A stretch of 64,000 nt of DNA from the NCBI GenBank assembly GCA_963848675.1, contig CAWKEY010000030.1, positions 62,001 to 126,000 of the forward strand, read 5' to 3'. Numbering within the stretch: position 1 is the stretch's first letter; each line of letters opens with the position of its first letter. The notes under the pieces were generated by a model, which made no database searches, was not told the origin of the DNA, and saw only the letters and a list, made by a program, of their open reading frames with translations. The stretch is from CAWKEY01 sp963848675. GTDB lineage: Bacteria > Pseudomonadota > Gammaproteobacteria > Methylococcales > Methylomonadaceae. The translations under genes were made by a program, and so were the position numbers. Shown in pieces: positions 46,482-55,020 of the stretch.

Positions 46482-47825
46482 TTAACGCTCGAGTAAAGAC
46501 GGAGTGTGTTGTTCAAACAACCGGGCGCTTTGCTGATCGAGAATTTCGACGATGCGGTTGGCCTGGGCATGTAAGAAACTTTGCAGCAGCAACAACGGAA
46601 TCGCGACGGCCAATCCAAGCTCTGTCGTCACCAAAGCATAGGATATGCCACCCGCCATCAACTTCGGATCGGCGGTACCGAACATCGAAATAGACTGAAA
46701 CGTTTCGATCATGCCGATCACGGTGCCCAACAAGCCCATCAACGGCGTCACCGCGGCAAATACCGTCAATGCGGTCAAGCCAAAAAACAAGCGACTGCTT
46801 TCCTGCCCGACCGCCTCGTCGAGACGCGCGGCTAGAATCTCACTGCTCTTGGCTTGCAGCGCAACGACGCTGTTTCTGATACGACCGAGCGGATTATTTT
46901 CGAGATCCTGATCACTTAGCAATTGATTTTTAATCCGCAGCCACGCCGCCGTCAAAACCGCACCACGCCATAACACGATCAGCACGCCTGCAGCGCCGAT
47001 CGCCAGAATCAGATAACCGATCACGCCGCCTTGATTGATCCGTTCGATCACATCGGGAGACTCGATCAACAGCGCCAAAATCGCGCCTTTCGACGGATCC
47101 ACCGCCATCGCGCGCCAACCCTCCTTTGCCTGTTCCAATTCCTGAGCCATGCGTTGATGCCGCAGCGCCGGTTGCCGCGCGAGCTCGACCAATTTATGGC
47201 CATCCGGCAAGAATCGAAGAAATTTGCCGTTTGCAACGGCATTGAAAGCGCCGATGCGCGTCACGGTTTGCATCTTTTCCTCGCCATCCAACGTGATGAC
47301 CGGACCGCTAAAGCGTGTCACCTTCCCAGTTTCATACATTTCATCGATCAGCACCAGCCACAGACTTTTCAACGTTTCCATCGAAACCGCCGAGTCGCCT
47401 TGAATGATTTGGGTCAAAAACTCACCTCGGTCCGGATACTGCGCGGAAATCATCGAACGGTCCAACAGCGAGCCGATTTCGGCCGCGTTTTGATGCACCG
47501 TCGTGAATAATTCGTTCAATTCGCCTGCTTGAGAAGCATTTTGCTCATCCAGCTCGGCCAGTGTGGTCTCGTTTTTTTGATAAGTGCCACGCAGCATATC
47601 GGCACGTTGGTCGGCACCCGCCAATTCACTGCGTAATTTGTTCAGTTTGGCTTGTTGTTGATCGCGCTCCTGAATGAAGCGACGTTCGCGCTCTTGATCA
47701 AAGCGAATGTCTTTTGCTGCTTCCGTGCGTACTTTGGACACCAACTCGTCCAAGGTCGAGACGGCATGAACAGCGCTGTGAATAAAAAACAGCGCTATGA
47801 CTAAAAACCATTTAAACCCCTTCAC
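46482..47825 (-). CDS. TtpC-like large ExbB/TolQ protein
   Basis: A 447-residue protein with a signal peptide (cleavage after SAVHA), a periplasmic coiled-coil of about 90 residues (ERERRFIQERDQQQAKLNKL), a further periplasmic region, then the ExbB-type channel domain (LLGTVIGMIETFQSISMFG; ISYALVTTELGLAVAIP). This matches TtpC, the extra component of TonB2 systems known from Vibrio. It overlaps the DUF3450 gene by four bases. Confidence 0.88.
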   Translation of the reverse strand: MKGFKWFLVIALFFIHSAVHAVSTLDELVSKVRTEAAKDIRFDQERERRFIQERDQQQAKLNKLRSELAGADQRADMLRGTYQKNETTLAELDEQNASQAGELNELFTTVHQNAAEIGSLLDRSMISAQYPDRGEFLTQIIQGDSAVSMETLKSLWLVLIDEMYETGKVTRFSGPVITLDGEEKMQTVTRIGAFNAVANGKFLRFLPDGHKLVELARQPALRHQRMAQELEQAKEGWRAMAVDPSKGAILALLIESPDVIERINQGGVIGYLILAIGAAGVLIVLWRGAVLTAAWLRIKNQLLSDQDLENNPLGRIRNSVVALQAKSSEILAARLDEAVGQESSRLFFGLTALTVFAAVTPLMGLLGTVIGMIETFQSISMFGTADPKLMAGGISYALVTTELGLAVAIPLLLLQSFLHAQANRIVEILDQQSARLFEQHTPSLLER

Positions 47826-48604
47826 GGTTTAACCTCCGGAGCCACAACCGGCAAAATAAGCAAATCGGGCGGTGTCTGCTTTTTCGCCACCCGAATCGCC
47901 TTATCGAGCGATTCGCGCAAGGAAGCGTCGAGCGGCACCCATTGTTTTTTCGACGCCAGCCAAAAGCCGCCTTCATCGCCTTTGAGCGTCAGATAATACA
48001 AGCCGGCCCGGCCCAGCCGTAAAAATTCGACTGATCGTGGCTTGCCTTCGCCGTTCAAGGTGCCTTGATAAGATTCCAGCGTATGTCCGTATTCGGCTTC
48101 GACGCGATAGGCCTCCATGATGCGCCGGTATTTTTCGGTAATCGATATATCGGAACGATGCATCATTTGAGTCAACTGCTGTAGACGTTGCTGGCGCTCC
48201 TCCGGCAAAAAAGGCGTATCGACTTCGACAAATTCTGTCAACACGTCGACCATGCGCTGCAAGAACGGCAAGATTTGCTGCTGCATCTCGACGATGCCGC
48301 GAATTTGCGTCTCTTTTTTATGCATTTCGGTCTTTTGATCGTCGACCATACGATCCATTTGCGCGTTATACACAGATAAATCTTCGAGCCGAATCGAACC
48401 GTTCCGGTATTCCTCAAGCATCGCCTGAGTCTGATCGTCTAATTTGTCGATTTGTTTTTGAATTTGACTCCCTTTTTGCTGAGCGGAAAGTTGCTCGTTC
48501 AAAGCGCCGTCAACGGCTTTTTCTGCTGAAACTGATGCGACCAGCAGCAAACCGGCGAACAACATTAGCTTCTGTTTGAAATCAAGTAGATGAATGTATC
48601 TCAT
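47822..48604 (-). CDS. DUF3450-domain protein
   Basis: A 260-residue secreted coiled-coil protein (signal peptide LMLFAGLLLVASVSA). The long helical region covers residues 30-120, and a C-terminal part contains FLRLGRAGLYYLTLKGDE and GFW, the DUF3450 pattern. Such genes lead TonB2-type operons. The frame extends upstream to 48676, but the ATG at 48604 gives a proper signal peptide. Confidence 0.85.
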   Translation of the reverse strand: MRYIHLLDFKQKLMLFAGLLLVASVSAEKAVDGALNEQLSAQQKGSQIQKQIDKLDDQTQAMLEEYRNGSIRLEDLSVYNAQMDRMVDDQKTEMHKKETQIRGIVEMQQQILPFLQRMVDVLTEFVEVDTPFLPEERQQRLQQLTQMMHRSDISITEKYRRIMEAYRVEAEYGHTLESYQGTLNGEGKPRSVEFLRLGRAGLYYLTLKGDEGGFWLASKKQWVPLDASLRESLDKAIRVAKKQTPPDLLILPVVAPEVKP

Positions 48605-48730
48605 AGTATCGATAATAACTAAAGTTCCGGAGTTGAAATATTTATACAAGCCATTGACATATAATGATAAATTCATCCAGAAAGAGTATCATAATAATTA
48701 GTTGAAGACCCAATTAAATCTAAAAAGAGA

Positions 48731-48976
48731 CCTGACTAGCAAGATGCTTCAGCCAATACGTAACAGGTACCCGTTTTCGTCGTTCCGGCAGGGATTCATA
48801 TCAGGCTATCCCGCCTAATGCCCTTCAGGTTAATGCAAATCTGTTCCAGACAGATTTGTGCCGGAACCCAGAAGCCAAGGATGGCTAGCCTAACTTACAT
48901 CCCTGTAGCCTGGATACCGGCAATCCCTACCGGTAAGACGGTATTTGCCTTTACCTGAAGCATCTTGTTAATCAAG
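48731..48976. repeat. Repeat A, copy 1 (uninterrupted)
   Basis: A 246-base intergenic repeat nearly identical to the flanks of 52299-52650. It contains inverted parts (GTTCCGGCAGGGATT with AATCCCTACCGG) and GTTCCAGACAGATTTGTGCC. A diverged third copy starts near 57488. No gene is present in the 440-base gap around it. Confidence 0.75.
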
Positions 48977-49044
48977 TCATAGATGCCTGGGCCCCTTTCA
49001 CTCCCAGCGGTCGCAGCTCGGAATGCGCATCATACCAGCGTGGC

Positions 49045-50568
49045 TTAGTACGCATTGGGATCACGAAATACCTGGAAGATAGTCAGGAAGATAACCTTTA
49101 GGTCCAACAACAAACTCCAGTTCTGGATATAGCGTAGATCGTAGGCAACGCGGCGTTCCATCTTCTCAAGCGTATCCGTTTCGCCCCGGCAACCATTGAC
49201 TTGAGCCAAACCGGTGATCCCCGGTTTGACCTTGTGTCTCAGCATGTATCGAGATATTTCCTTACGATACAGTTCATTGTGCGAAACCGCATGCGGCCTG
49301 GGCCCGACTATAGACATGCGGCCCTGCAAGACATTGAAAAACTGCGGCAACTCATCGAGTGAATAGCGGCGCATAAAGGCGCCAAAAGGCTTAATCCGGG
49401 GATCGTTACGGGTGGCCTGGATCACCTGCGCACCGTTTTCACACACCGACATGGTCCGAAACTTCCACACATCAATGGTCGCACCGTCAACGCCATAGCG
49501 TCTTTGCCTGAAGATAACAGGGCCCGGCGAGCTGATTTTTACACCGATGGCGAGCAACAACATAGGTACCAGCGCAAAGCACAGGATGAGCGTGGACAGC
49601 AGGATATCCTCTGCGCGCTTGAGCATGCCGTCCATCGGCTCCTGATCGAAGGGCGAGCCATAAACGCTGAAACACGGAATGCCCTGCATCATCACGCAGC
49701 GCGAACTGATCAGGTTAAAAGCGAACAGGTCGGGCACATAAAACACGGTTGCTGTGGTATCACCCAGCTTGCCCAGGATCTCGCGGACCCGATTTTCCGC
49801 CGCCATCGGCAGGGTCACAAAAATAGTCTCCACGACTCCCGCGTGCGCATCCGCATAAAGTTGCGCAAGATCCCCTTTCAATTCCTCCTCGTCACAGCTT
49901 AAGCGTCGCCCCTCTTCCAGTTTGCGATCGTCATAGTAGCCGGCAAACCGGTAGCCCAGCGCCGGCATGGAAATAAAGGTAGCCAGCAGGCGATGACCCA
50001 GCGAATTAGCGCCGACGATGGCCACCGACAGGGTGTGCCGCTCGGCCGGCCGGGCGATGCGTATCAGGTAGTGATACGAGGCATGAAATGAGGTTAGCAG
50101 CAGCAGCGTCACGATTGACCAAATGCCGATGGCCAGCCTGGATGTGTCGACTAAGGCCTGGGTAAAAAATAACAACACTACCAAGGTCACCAGGGTCAAC
50201 AGCCATGAGCCGATGATACGCACCAGCTGAATGGAGAGCGGCGAGCCACGCCAGTTGTAGTAAACCTCATTGTATTCGGCGAAAAACTGATACAACAGCA
50301 GGCCGCTAAACCCGTAGTAGTTAAGGTAGAGACCATTCCAATCGTATGCACCTGGCCAGTTCTGATTCAGCAAGAGTATGGTCAGCCACAGGGACATCAG
50401 CACGATGCAACTGTCGATCACGCGCACCAGCGCCTGCTGTTTGGTCAGGTGCGGACGAACGAAACCAACTGCATGGTTGGGGTTGATAACGGGGCTTTGT
50501 TCCGAAGGACGGTTCTTTGCAGACAAGGGACGTGACATGGATAGGGGTTTATCTGTTGGATCTAGCAA
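49045..50568 (-). CDS. Undecaprenyl-phosphate sugar phosphotransferase (EpsB/WcaJ-like)
   Basis: A 507-residue polyprenol-phosphate sugar-1-phosphate transferase. It has four or five N-terminal membrane helices, a CoA-binding-like middle region (IVGANSLGHRLL) and the catalytic end: KISSPGPVIFRQRRYG, WKFRTMSV, DELPQFFNVLQGRMSIVGPRP and KPGITGLAQVNG. It would start exopolysaccharide repeat synthesis. The start is TTG at 50568 or ATG at 50538; neither has a good ribosome site. Confidence 0.9.
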   Translation of the reverse strand: MLDPTDKPLSMSRPLSAKNRPSEQSPVINPNHAVGFVRPHLTKQQALVRVIDSCIVLMSLWLTILLLNQNWPGAYDWNGLYLNYYGFSGLLLYQFFAEYNEVYYNWRGSPLSIQLVRIIGSWLLTLVTLVVLLFFTQALVDTSRLAIGIWSIVTLLLLTSFHASYHYLIRIARPAERHTLSVAIVGANSLGHRLLATFISMPALGYRFAGYYDDRKLEEGRRLSCDEEELKGDLAQLYADAHAGVVETIFVTLPMAAENRVREILGKLGDTTATVFYVPDLFAFNLISSRCVMMQGIPCFSVYGSPFDQEPMDGMLKRAEDILLSTLILCFALVPMLLLAIGVKISSPGPVIFRQRRYGVDGATIDVWKFRTMSVCENGAQVIQATRNDPRIKPFGAFMRRYSLDELPQFFNVLQGRMSIVGPRPHAVSHNELYRKEISRYMLRHKVKPGITGLAQVNGCRGETDTLEKMERRVAYDLRYIQNWSLLLDLKVIFLTIFQVFRDPNAY

Positions 50569-50611
50569 TTTGGGATGGCGATAGCCGACGCTTCAATCCC
50601 CGAATACACAT

Positions 50612-50647
50612 AAAAACCCCCCACAGCCGGGATACGGCGCAGGGGGG
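50612..50647 (-). terminator. Terminator of the PEP-CTERM gene
   Basis: In the minus direction a CCCCCC/GGGGGG-stemmed hairpin with GC-rich interior is followed by five T residues. It lies between the PEP-CTERM gene and the sugar transferase gene, so the latter needs its own promoter or relies on read-through. Confidence 0.7.
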
Positions 50648-50845
50648 TGGTCACATGCCTGTGCAGGCGCTCCGTGCGCCTACTCCTTGCGATCCTGCAA
50701 TCGTTGACAAAACAACCAAGACAGGGTTTGCCTTAAACTCTGGCGAAGGGCTGGTTTCGACAAGGGTCTCCCGGGTTTATCGAAGACTCAGCCCGGCCGG
50801 AGACATTGCGTTCCGGCTTCATGACCGCGTGGATCTACCGCCCGA

Positions 50846-51610
50846 TTAGGCGGGCAGAACATGCTTACGGCGGTTAGCACCGAACAGGCTCATCAACGCG
50901 CCACCAAACAACCAGGCTGCGGCAGGAACCGGAACGGCTGTAGGGGGGCCTCCAGCGGCGGTTATGACCAAACTGGTAGGATAGGCTCCCATCGTGCCAA
51001 GGCCAGGATACGCCAGCGCTCCGCCACCGGTTTGGCCAGGACCCGCATGTCCGGTCATACAGATTTGCATCATCATACCGTTGGTGGTGCAGTCTGCGTA
51101 ACTGGTCAGCCACAGGTTTTCATTCTCTGGGTTGGTGGGGTCAAACGCGAAGGTGGCGAAGGCGTTTTGGGTAATGCCCATATCAACCTGCTTTGACACG
51201 TCTATGCCGTTGCTGTTTCTAAACACAAAAGCCCCAATCTGTGTTTCAGTACCAGCTGCAGCTGGTTTAAAGATTGAGGATGTAGCGTTTTTATAAACGG
51301 TTGCGACGACCCAGTTATTCCCGTTCTCGGTGTAGGTGGACTGGGTAACCAGGCCGTTTAGCAGGATATCCTCCGCAGGAACAGGCTGGGGATCGACCAT
51401 GGCTGAGTTCATGGTACCCGTCAGACTCAATATGCTTTGAGCAACACTATCCCAGCTAAATGTTGCGGAGAATGTGGTATCACCTCCGGCCGCGGTAGGT
51501 TCTAAAAGACGCCCCGCCACGTTATAGGTCGTCGCAGCTTGCGCCATGGAAGCGCTTGCTGCCAATAACAGCGACGCAAGCAGTTTTGTTGTTGTTAGAT
51601 TCATGTTCAT
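50846..51610 (-). CDS. PEP-CTERM sorted secreted protein
   Basis: A 254-residue secreted protein with a signal peptide (SMAQA-ATT) and a C-terminal sorting signal starting at residue 226: VPVPAAAWLFG, a hydrophobic segment, then ANRRK. That is the PEP-CTERM variant seen with VP(V/L)PAA motifs and recognised by exosortase A, whose gene is at 57797-59371. The middle is beta-rich, low in cysteine and of unknown function. Two sigma-54-type promoters lie upstream. Confidence 0.88.
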   Translation of the reverse strand: MNMNLTTTKLLASLLLAASASMAQAATTYNVAGRLLEPTAAGGDTTFSATFSWDSVAQSILSLTGTMNSAMVDPQPVPAEDILLNGLVTQSTYTENGNNWVVATVYKNATSSIFKPAAAGTETQIGAFVFRNSNGIDVSKQVDMGITQNAFATFAFDPTNPENENLWLTSYADCTTNGMMMQICMTGHAGPGQTGGGALAYPGLGTMGAYPTSLVITAAGGPPTAVPVPAAAWLFGGALMSLFGANRRKHVLPA

Positions 51611-51836
51611 GATCTAAACTCCTTATTAAAGTTTTTAATAGTTGGTTTAGACGATACAACCCTCGCCTCGGACATTGCGCCCTAACCGAGAGTTCTCCAA
51701 CGCCTACGGAGGCAGCCCGGCCGTCTTGCTTTGCAGCATGACCCTTGGCTTTCCGGCCCCGCCTCTCGGCGGGTGTGGCAAATCTGTTCTAAAGGACGTC
51801 CTGCTTCGGCGGGACTCCTTTATTTAAACTTATAAA

Positions 51837-51850
51837 GCATTAATTATGCC
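51837..51850 (-). promoter_or_regulatory. Sigma-54-type promoter, unit 1
   Basis: On the minus strand TTTGGCATAATTAATGCTTT gives the invariant GG (-24) and GC (-12) with exact ten-base spacing. It points at the PEP-CTERM gene, 227 bases away. The palindrome at 51933-51950 is 83 bases upstream and could bind an enhancer-binding protein. Confidence 0.65.
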
Positions 51851-51932
51851 AAATATAAAAGCATTAAAATTCAACGCGCTAAGCAAGCGGCTTGTTGGCC
51901 AATAGGGCATATCCCTTAAAGCCACGCCAAAA

Positions 51933-51950
51933 GTGTGTGATATGACACAC
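51933..51950. promoter_or_regulatory. Palindromic operator GTGTGTGATATGACACAC, unit 1
   Basis: An imperfect palindrome flanked by A-runs and T-runs (AAAAGTGTGT ... ACACACTTTT). The same motif recurs at 52211-52228 and, in part, at 60058-60071 and 60411-60435, always upstream of a sigma-54-type site. It is a likely activator site for the exosortase regulon. Confidence 0.55.
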
Positions 51951-52114
51951 TTTTTTTATCTCGCTATCGCTTACGTTCATCCCGCATCAGCGCGCTGAGC
52001 GTCAGTGCGGGCAAGACCCTTGGCTTTCAGGCCCCGCCTCTCGGCGGCTCTGGCAAAGCAGTTGTCAGGGACGGCCTGCCTGGTCAGGACTCCTTCATTT
52101 AATCTAAATATAAA

Positions 52115-52128
52115 GCACTAATTATGCC
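52115..52128 (-). promoter_or_regulatory. Sigma-54-type promoter, unit 2
   Basis: The second copy of the module has TTTGGCATAATTAGTGCTTT on the minus strand, again GG-N10-GC. The distance to its palindrome is again 83 bases. It differs from unit 1 at one base inside the spacer. Confidence 0.6.
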
Positions 52129-52210
52129 AAATATAAAAGCATTAAAATTCAATGAGATAGGCAAGCGACTTGTTGGCCAATAGGTCATATCCCTTAAAAA
52201 GGCACAAAAA

Positions 52211-52228
52211 GTGTGTGATATGACACAC
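52211..52228. promoter_or_regulatory. Palindromic operator, unit 2
   Basis: Identical 18-base palindrome to 51933-51950, in the second promoter module. Confidence 0.55.
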
Positions 52229-52298
52229 TTTTTTATCTCGCTATCGCTTACGCTCATCCCAGATCAGCGCGCTGAGCGTCAGTGCGGGCAAGACCCGC

Positions 52299-52650
52299 CC
52301 TGACTAGCAAGATGCTTCAGCCAATACGTAAAAGGTAGCCGTTTTCGTCGTTCCGGCAGGGATTCACATCAGGCTATCCCGCCTGAGGCCCTTCGGTTTA
52401 ATGCCAATCTGTTCCAGACAGATTTGTGCCGGAACCCGGAAACCAAGGATGGCTTGCCTAACTTACATCCCTGTAGCCTGGATACCGGCAATCCCTGCCA
52501 GTAAGACGGTATTTGCCCTTAGGAACGCGTATCAAATAACTTACGCAACGCTGAGAAACAATTTTCTGTGTAGGTGCGGATTTATCCGCACCGACATTTG
52601 TCCGACTTATTTCGTGCGCATTACTTGGTTGAAGCATCCTGCTAATCAAG
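52299..52650. repeat. Repeat A, copy 2, interrupted by a MITE-like element
   Basis: Matches 48731-48976 on both sides of a 105-base insertion (52521-52625). The uninterrupted copy proves that the inserted piece is a separate element. An open frame across the copy (52401-52694) is only a by-product of the repeat. Confidence 0.8.
52521..52625 (+). mobile_element. MITE-like element family M1, copy 1
   Basis: A 105-base non-coding element starting AGGAACGCGTATCAAATAAC and ending ATTTCGTGCGCATTACT, with imperfect terminal inverted repeats of about 22 bases and an internal hairpin (GGTGCGGATTTATCCGCACC). Related copies: 54284-54407 and 57650-57773. It sits inside Repeat A. Confidence 0.8.
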
Positions 52651-52684
52651 AAATTATATGGCCTCCTGGAGGGTTGCCGGCGGA

Positions 52685-52990
52685 AATACGCTGAATAGGA
52701 TTATCAAAGCAGAAACAAAGGGCTGGGTAGCAATGCCGTTAAGTTAAGGAAAAATGCTTATTTATATCCCCCCTCATCCTCACCTTCTCCCTCAAGGGAG
52801 AAGGGACTAAACCGCTTAACTTAACGGCATTGGGCTGGGCAGGCATCGGGTTTTCCCAAACCGGAACCATGGCAGAGACAGATTTTGTTATTGGGGGAGC
52901 TTACAGCGATGGAACTGCTTATGGCTCGGCGCTGGCTTGCTTGATTGGAGCGGCACATCGTAAGCCAGGCGGATTAGGCATTGCGTAGCT
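52685..52990 (+). pseudogene. DOMON-like domain fragment split by a MITE
   Basis: Before the MITE the DNA reads NRIIKAETKGWV; after it, GWAGIGFSQTGTMAETDFVI, then GGAYSDGTAY and, after 52980, a stop. The GW..IGFS....M..TDFVIG pattern matches DOMON domains (heme/sugar-binding modules). The element at 52731-52832 inserted at the glycine-tryptophan. The rest of the gene is missing. Confidence 0.5.
52731..52832. mobile_element. MITE-like element M2 with target-site duplication
   Basis: A 102-base element with perfect 18-base terminal inverted repeats (CAATGCCGTTAAGTTAAG at 52731-52748, its complement at 52815-52832). It is flanked by a ten-base duplication, GGCTGGGTAG (52721-52730) and GGCTGGGCAG (52833-52842), one base different. 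Its interior holds a CCTTCTCCCT/AGGGAGAAGG palindrome. Confidence 0.85.
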
Positions 52991-53076
52991 TTTCGGGCCT
53001 GGATGCTATGACGGTCATGAATAATGGCAGGCGGAGTGCATACCCTGCCGGGCTTTTGAGTTTACACAACTTCTTG

Positions 53077-54132
53077 TCAAGGCTTGTAAGCAAATGGCCT
53101 TGCCAAGGGTTCCCCTACAAAAATCCCCTGGCCAGGTTCTTCAACACTTTTCCAGTAAGCTTCTATGAGAGAATTCCCTCTCAGGTAAAAATGCATCAAT
53201 ACGCCGGGATTAGAAAACTTGGCTGGAAAATTACAGGGCTCTACCACCGCGCCATAGCTGGCCGTGGCTCCAGCCTGTAGCCACTCGAGAATATTCATCT
53301 GATCGCTGCCTGTCAGTACACCACCGCTTGATGTTAAATGATCGGCGACGGCACCAGGCAAATATGTGTTTTTAGCAATATCGGGGACATTCTTTAAACC
53401 GGTGAAATAAAACATGACGTCTTTTTTGTTTTCAATAGAGTCTTGTTCCAGATAATTGACTTGCCAGAAACCGTTAAATTTATCGGCGACTACCGGGAAA
53501 AAAGCCGCACGGGAACTGCGCGCGCTATCCGAGGTTTTTAACAGGTAGGCCGATCCGTGTGGATTTGTATAATCCGCGGCAATACCCCTGTCTATTAATT
53601 GTTTAACATCGTCAAAATTTTTTCCCGCCAGTGTCATGGTTGGCCGCCAGCCATAATCATTGAATGGCTTCCCGCTTTGGGAAGCGAAATAAGGACTTTT
53701 CCGGGTTTGCTGACAGGCTCTGCTGCAAAATGCCTTGTCGAAACCAATGGCAAATGCCGTGGTAATCGACATGCATTCGACACGAAATGGCTGCAACCAG
53801 GTCAGGACGAAAGCCTGTACGTGTTTGGGAGTTTTCCTGTCAACCTGTTGCTTTAGTTTTTTGAACCGGCGCTCGGTTAGCATTACTGCTTCTGAATCAA
53901 ACCGGATATGAATAACCTGCGACGACGGAATTCCACGTATTTTCTTATAATAATCAGCTATATGTACGCTTAACGGATCATTATCGTTAACAATCAGGGC
54001 TAGGTCATTGGCGGTTAACGACGGCAATGGAATATATAAAGCGGGAAGATTGCCTGCCTGCGGCGTGCCAGTGAAACTTCCCAAAAAAAGAAAAACCAGC
54101 AGACGACACAAATTATTCACACGTTCAATCAT
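53077..54132 (-). CDS. TIGR03790-family protein
   Basis: A 351-residue secreted protein with a signal peptide and the TIGR03790 pattern: DLALIVNDNDPLSVHIADYY, KIRGIPSSQVIHI, SGGVLTG and EWLQAGATASYGAVVEPC. The family occurs in genomes with exosortase systems; its role is unknown. It ends FVGEPLARPFAY, a conserved end. A sigma-54-type site lies just upstream. Confidence 0.75.
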   Translation of the reverse strand: MIERVNNLCRLLVFLFLGSFTGTPQAGNLPALYIPLPSLTANDLALIVNDNDPLSVHIADYYKKIRGIPSSQVIHIRFDSEAVMLTERRFKKLKQQVDRKTPKHVQAFVLTWLQPFRVECMSITTAFAIGFDKAFCSRACQQTRKSPYFASQSGKPFNDYGWRPTMTLAGKNFDDVKQLIDRGIAADYTNPHGSAYLLKTSDSARSSRAAFFPVVADKFNGFWQVNYLEQDSIENKKDVMFYFTGLKNVPDIAKNTYLPGAVADHLTSSGGVLTGSDQMNILEWLQAGATASYGAVVEPCNFPAKFSNPGVLMHFYLRGNSLIEAYWKSVEEPGQGIFVGEPLARPFAYKP

Positions 54133-54154
54133 CGTTGTTCACCATTATTCTCAA

Positions 54155-54168
54155 GCAAATTTATAGCC
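54155..54168 (-). promoter_or_regulatory. Sigma-54-type promoter of the TIGR03790 gene
   Basis: On the minus strand ATGGCTATAAATTTGCTTG gives GG-N10-GC, 23 bases upstream of the start codon. It fits the TGGC-N8-TTGC consensus. No GTGTGA palindrome is obvious upstream. Confidence 0.5.
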
Positions 54169-54283
54169 ATTAGCATGCTTCAAAGAGCGCCCATGTTCCA
54201 ATTTGAAAGTTATTTCGGCTGTCAATTTAAAGCCGCCTCAGTGCCGCCGGCAAAACGCGTGAAGGCATTCCGGAGCGAAATTA

Positions 54284-54407
54284 AGGAATGCGTAGCAAAT
54301 AACTTGCGCAACTCTGAGAAACAATTTTTTGCGTAGGTGCGGATTTATCCGCACTGTGCGAATAAATTCACACCTACACTTGTTCAACTAATTTCGTGCG
54401 CATTACT
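54284..54407 (+). mobile_element. MITE-like element family M1, copy 2
   Basis: A 124-base element, AGGAATGCGTAGCAAATAAC to AATTTCGTGCGCATTACT. It is longer than copy 1 in the centre, where GTGCGGATTTATCCGCAC is followed by a second imperfect GTGCGAATAAATTCACACCT arm. Confidence 0.8.
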
Positions 54408-54687
54408 AAGTGCCCTACGGGGTAATTGTGCCCTACAGTTGACAAAGGGGCGGTCAATTGAAAATCAGACGAGACCAAGCCACGACTTTTGTTGAAAAAA
54501 GCGACGGTGACGGTGAGATAGAGCCGCTAAAATTGGAATCCGACCGAAAATTGCCTTTTTCGCTCAGCCACAAACTACTCGGCGCGAAGCACAACTTCCT
54601 CGCCGCGATTGCGCCTGTATTGCCCAACTACCAACAGCCCTGCGGGCATCCGCCCCTTCATGGCGTTTAGGGGGGTAGCGGATAAAC

Positions 54688-55020
54688 TTTAGGGGCCTCT
54701 AAAAATTCCAATTGCACTCTCCCCCTGGAAGAAGACCATAGCTATCTACACAACTTTTCAGCATAATAAAAACAGTGGGCTACAAAAGCCCCAAGCGCCC
54801 CTCCTGCTGGACAAATTCGCCGGGAGCGGATTTGGGCGCGCGAAGAGCGCCTGCAGGGTTCCGGGCAGGACAGTCCGGAAACATTGGGCCGGGGTGAGGA
54901 GAATAAAATCAACCAGTTATATTCCCCTCATCCCTGCCTTCTCCCTCTGGAGAAGGAGCCACAACACTTGCGTAGATACTTATACCCACTGGGAGAGAGC
55001 GTTTTTAGAGGCTCCCTTTA
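54688..55020. repeat. Large inverted-repeat element at the 3' end of prsT
   Basis: The ends are inverted: TTTAGGGGCCTCTAAAAA (54688-54705) and TTTTTAGAGGCTCCCTTTA (55002-55020). The interior has a CTCATCCCTGCCTTCTCCCT/AGGAG stretch. The right end overlaps the prsT stop codon. A shorter relative is at 60215-60292. No gene is inside. Confidence 0.55.

Larger units (their letters stand above)
51740..52291. repeat. Tandem duplication (about 275 bp x 2) of a promoter module
   Basis: Unit 1 (51740-52014) and unit 2 (52015-52291) are direct repeats starting ACCCTTGGCTTTC. Each contains a minus-strand GG-N10-GC site, the block TATAAAAGCATTAAAATTCAA, the palindrome GTGTGTGATATGACACAC and the GCGCGCTGAGCGTCAGTGCG block. 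The repeat lies upstream of the PEP-CTERM gene. Confidence 0.85.
54133..55017. other. Repeat-rich intergenic region between TIGR03790 gene and prsT
   Basis: About 885 bases containing the sigma-54-type site (54155-54168), M1 copy 2 (54284-54407) and a larger inverted-repeat element (54688-55020). A 70-codon frame at 54458-54670 has no recognisable domain and no clear ribosome site; I do not call it a gene. Confidence 0.5.

Noticed and set aside
51740..52291. CRISPR-like direct repeats
   Set aside because: Only two long units of about 275 bases in direct contact; no short repeats with unique spacers and no cas genes.
52401..52694. 97-codon plus-strand frame
   Set aside because: It runs across Repeat A and the nested MITE; it is a by-product of the repeats.
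54458..54670. 70-codon plus-strand frame starting MKIRRDQATTFVEK
   Set aside because: No recognised domain, no clear ribosome site, and it lies in repeat-rich DNA between two inverted-repeat elements.
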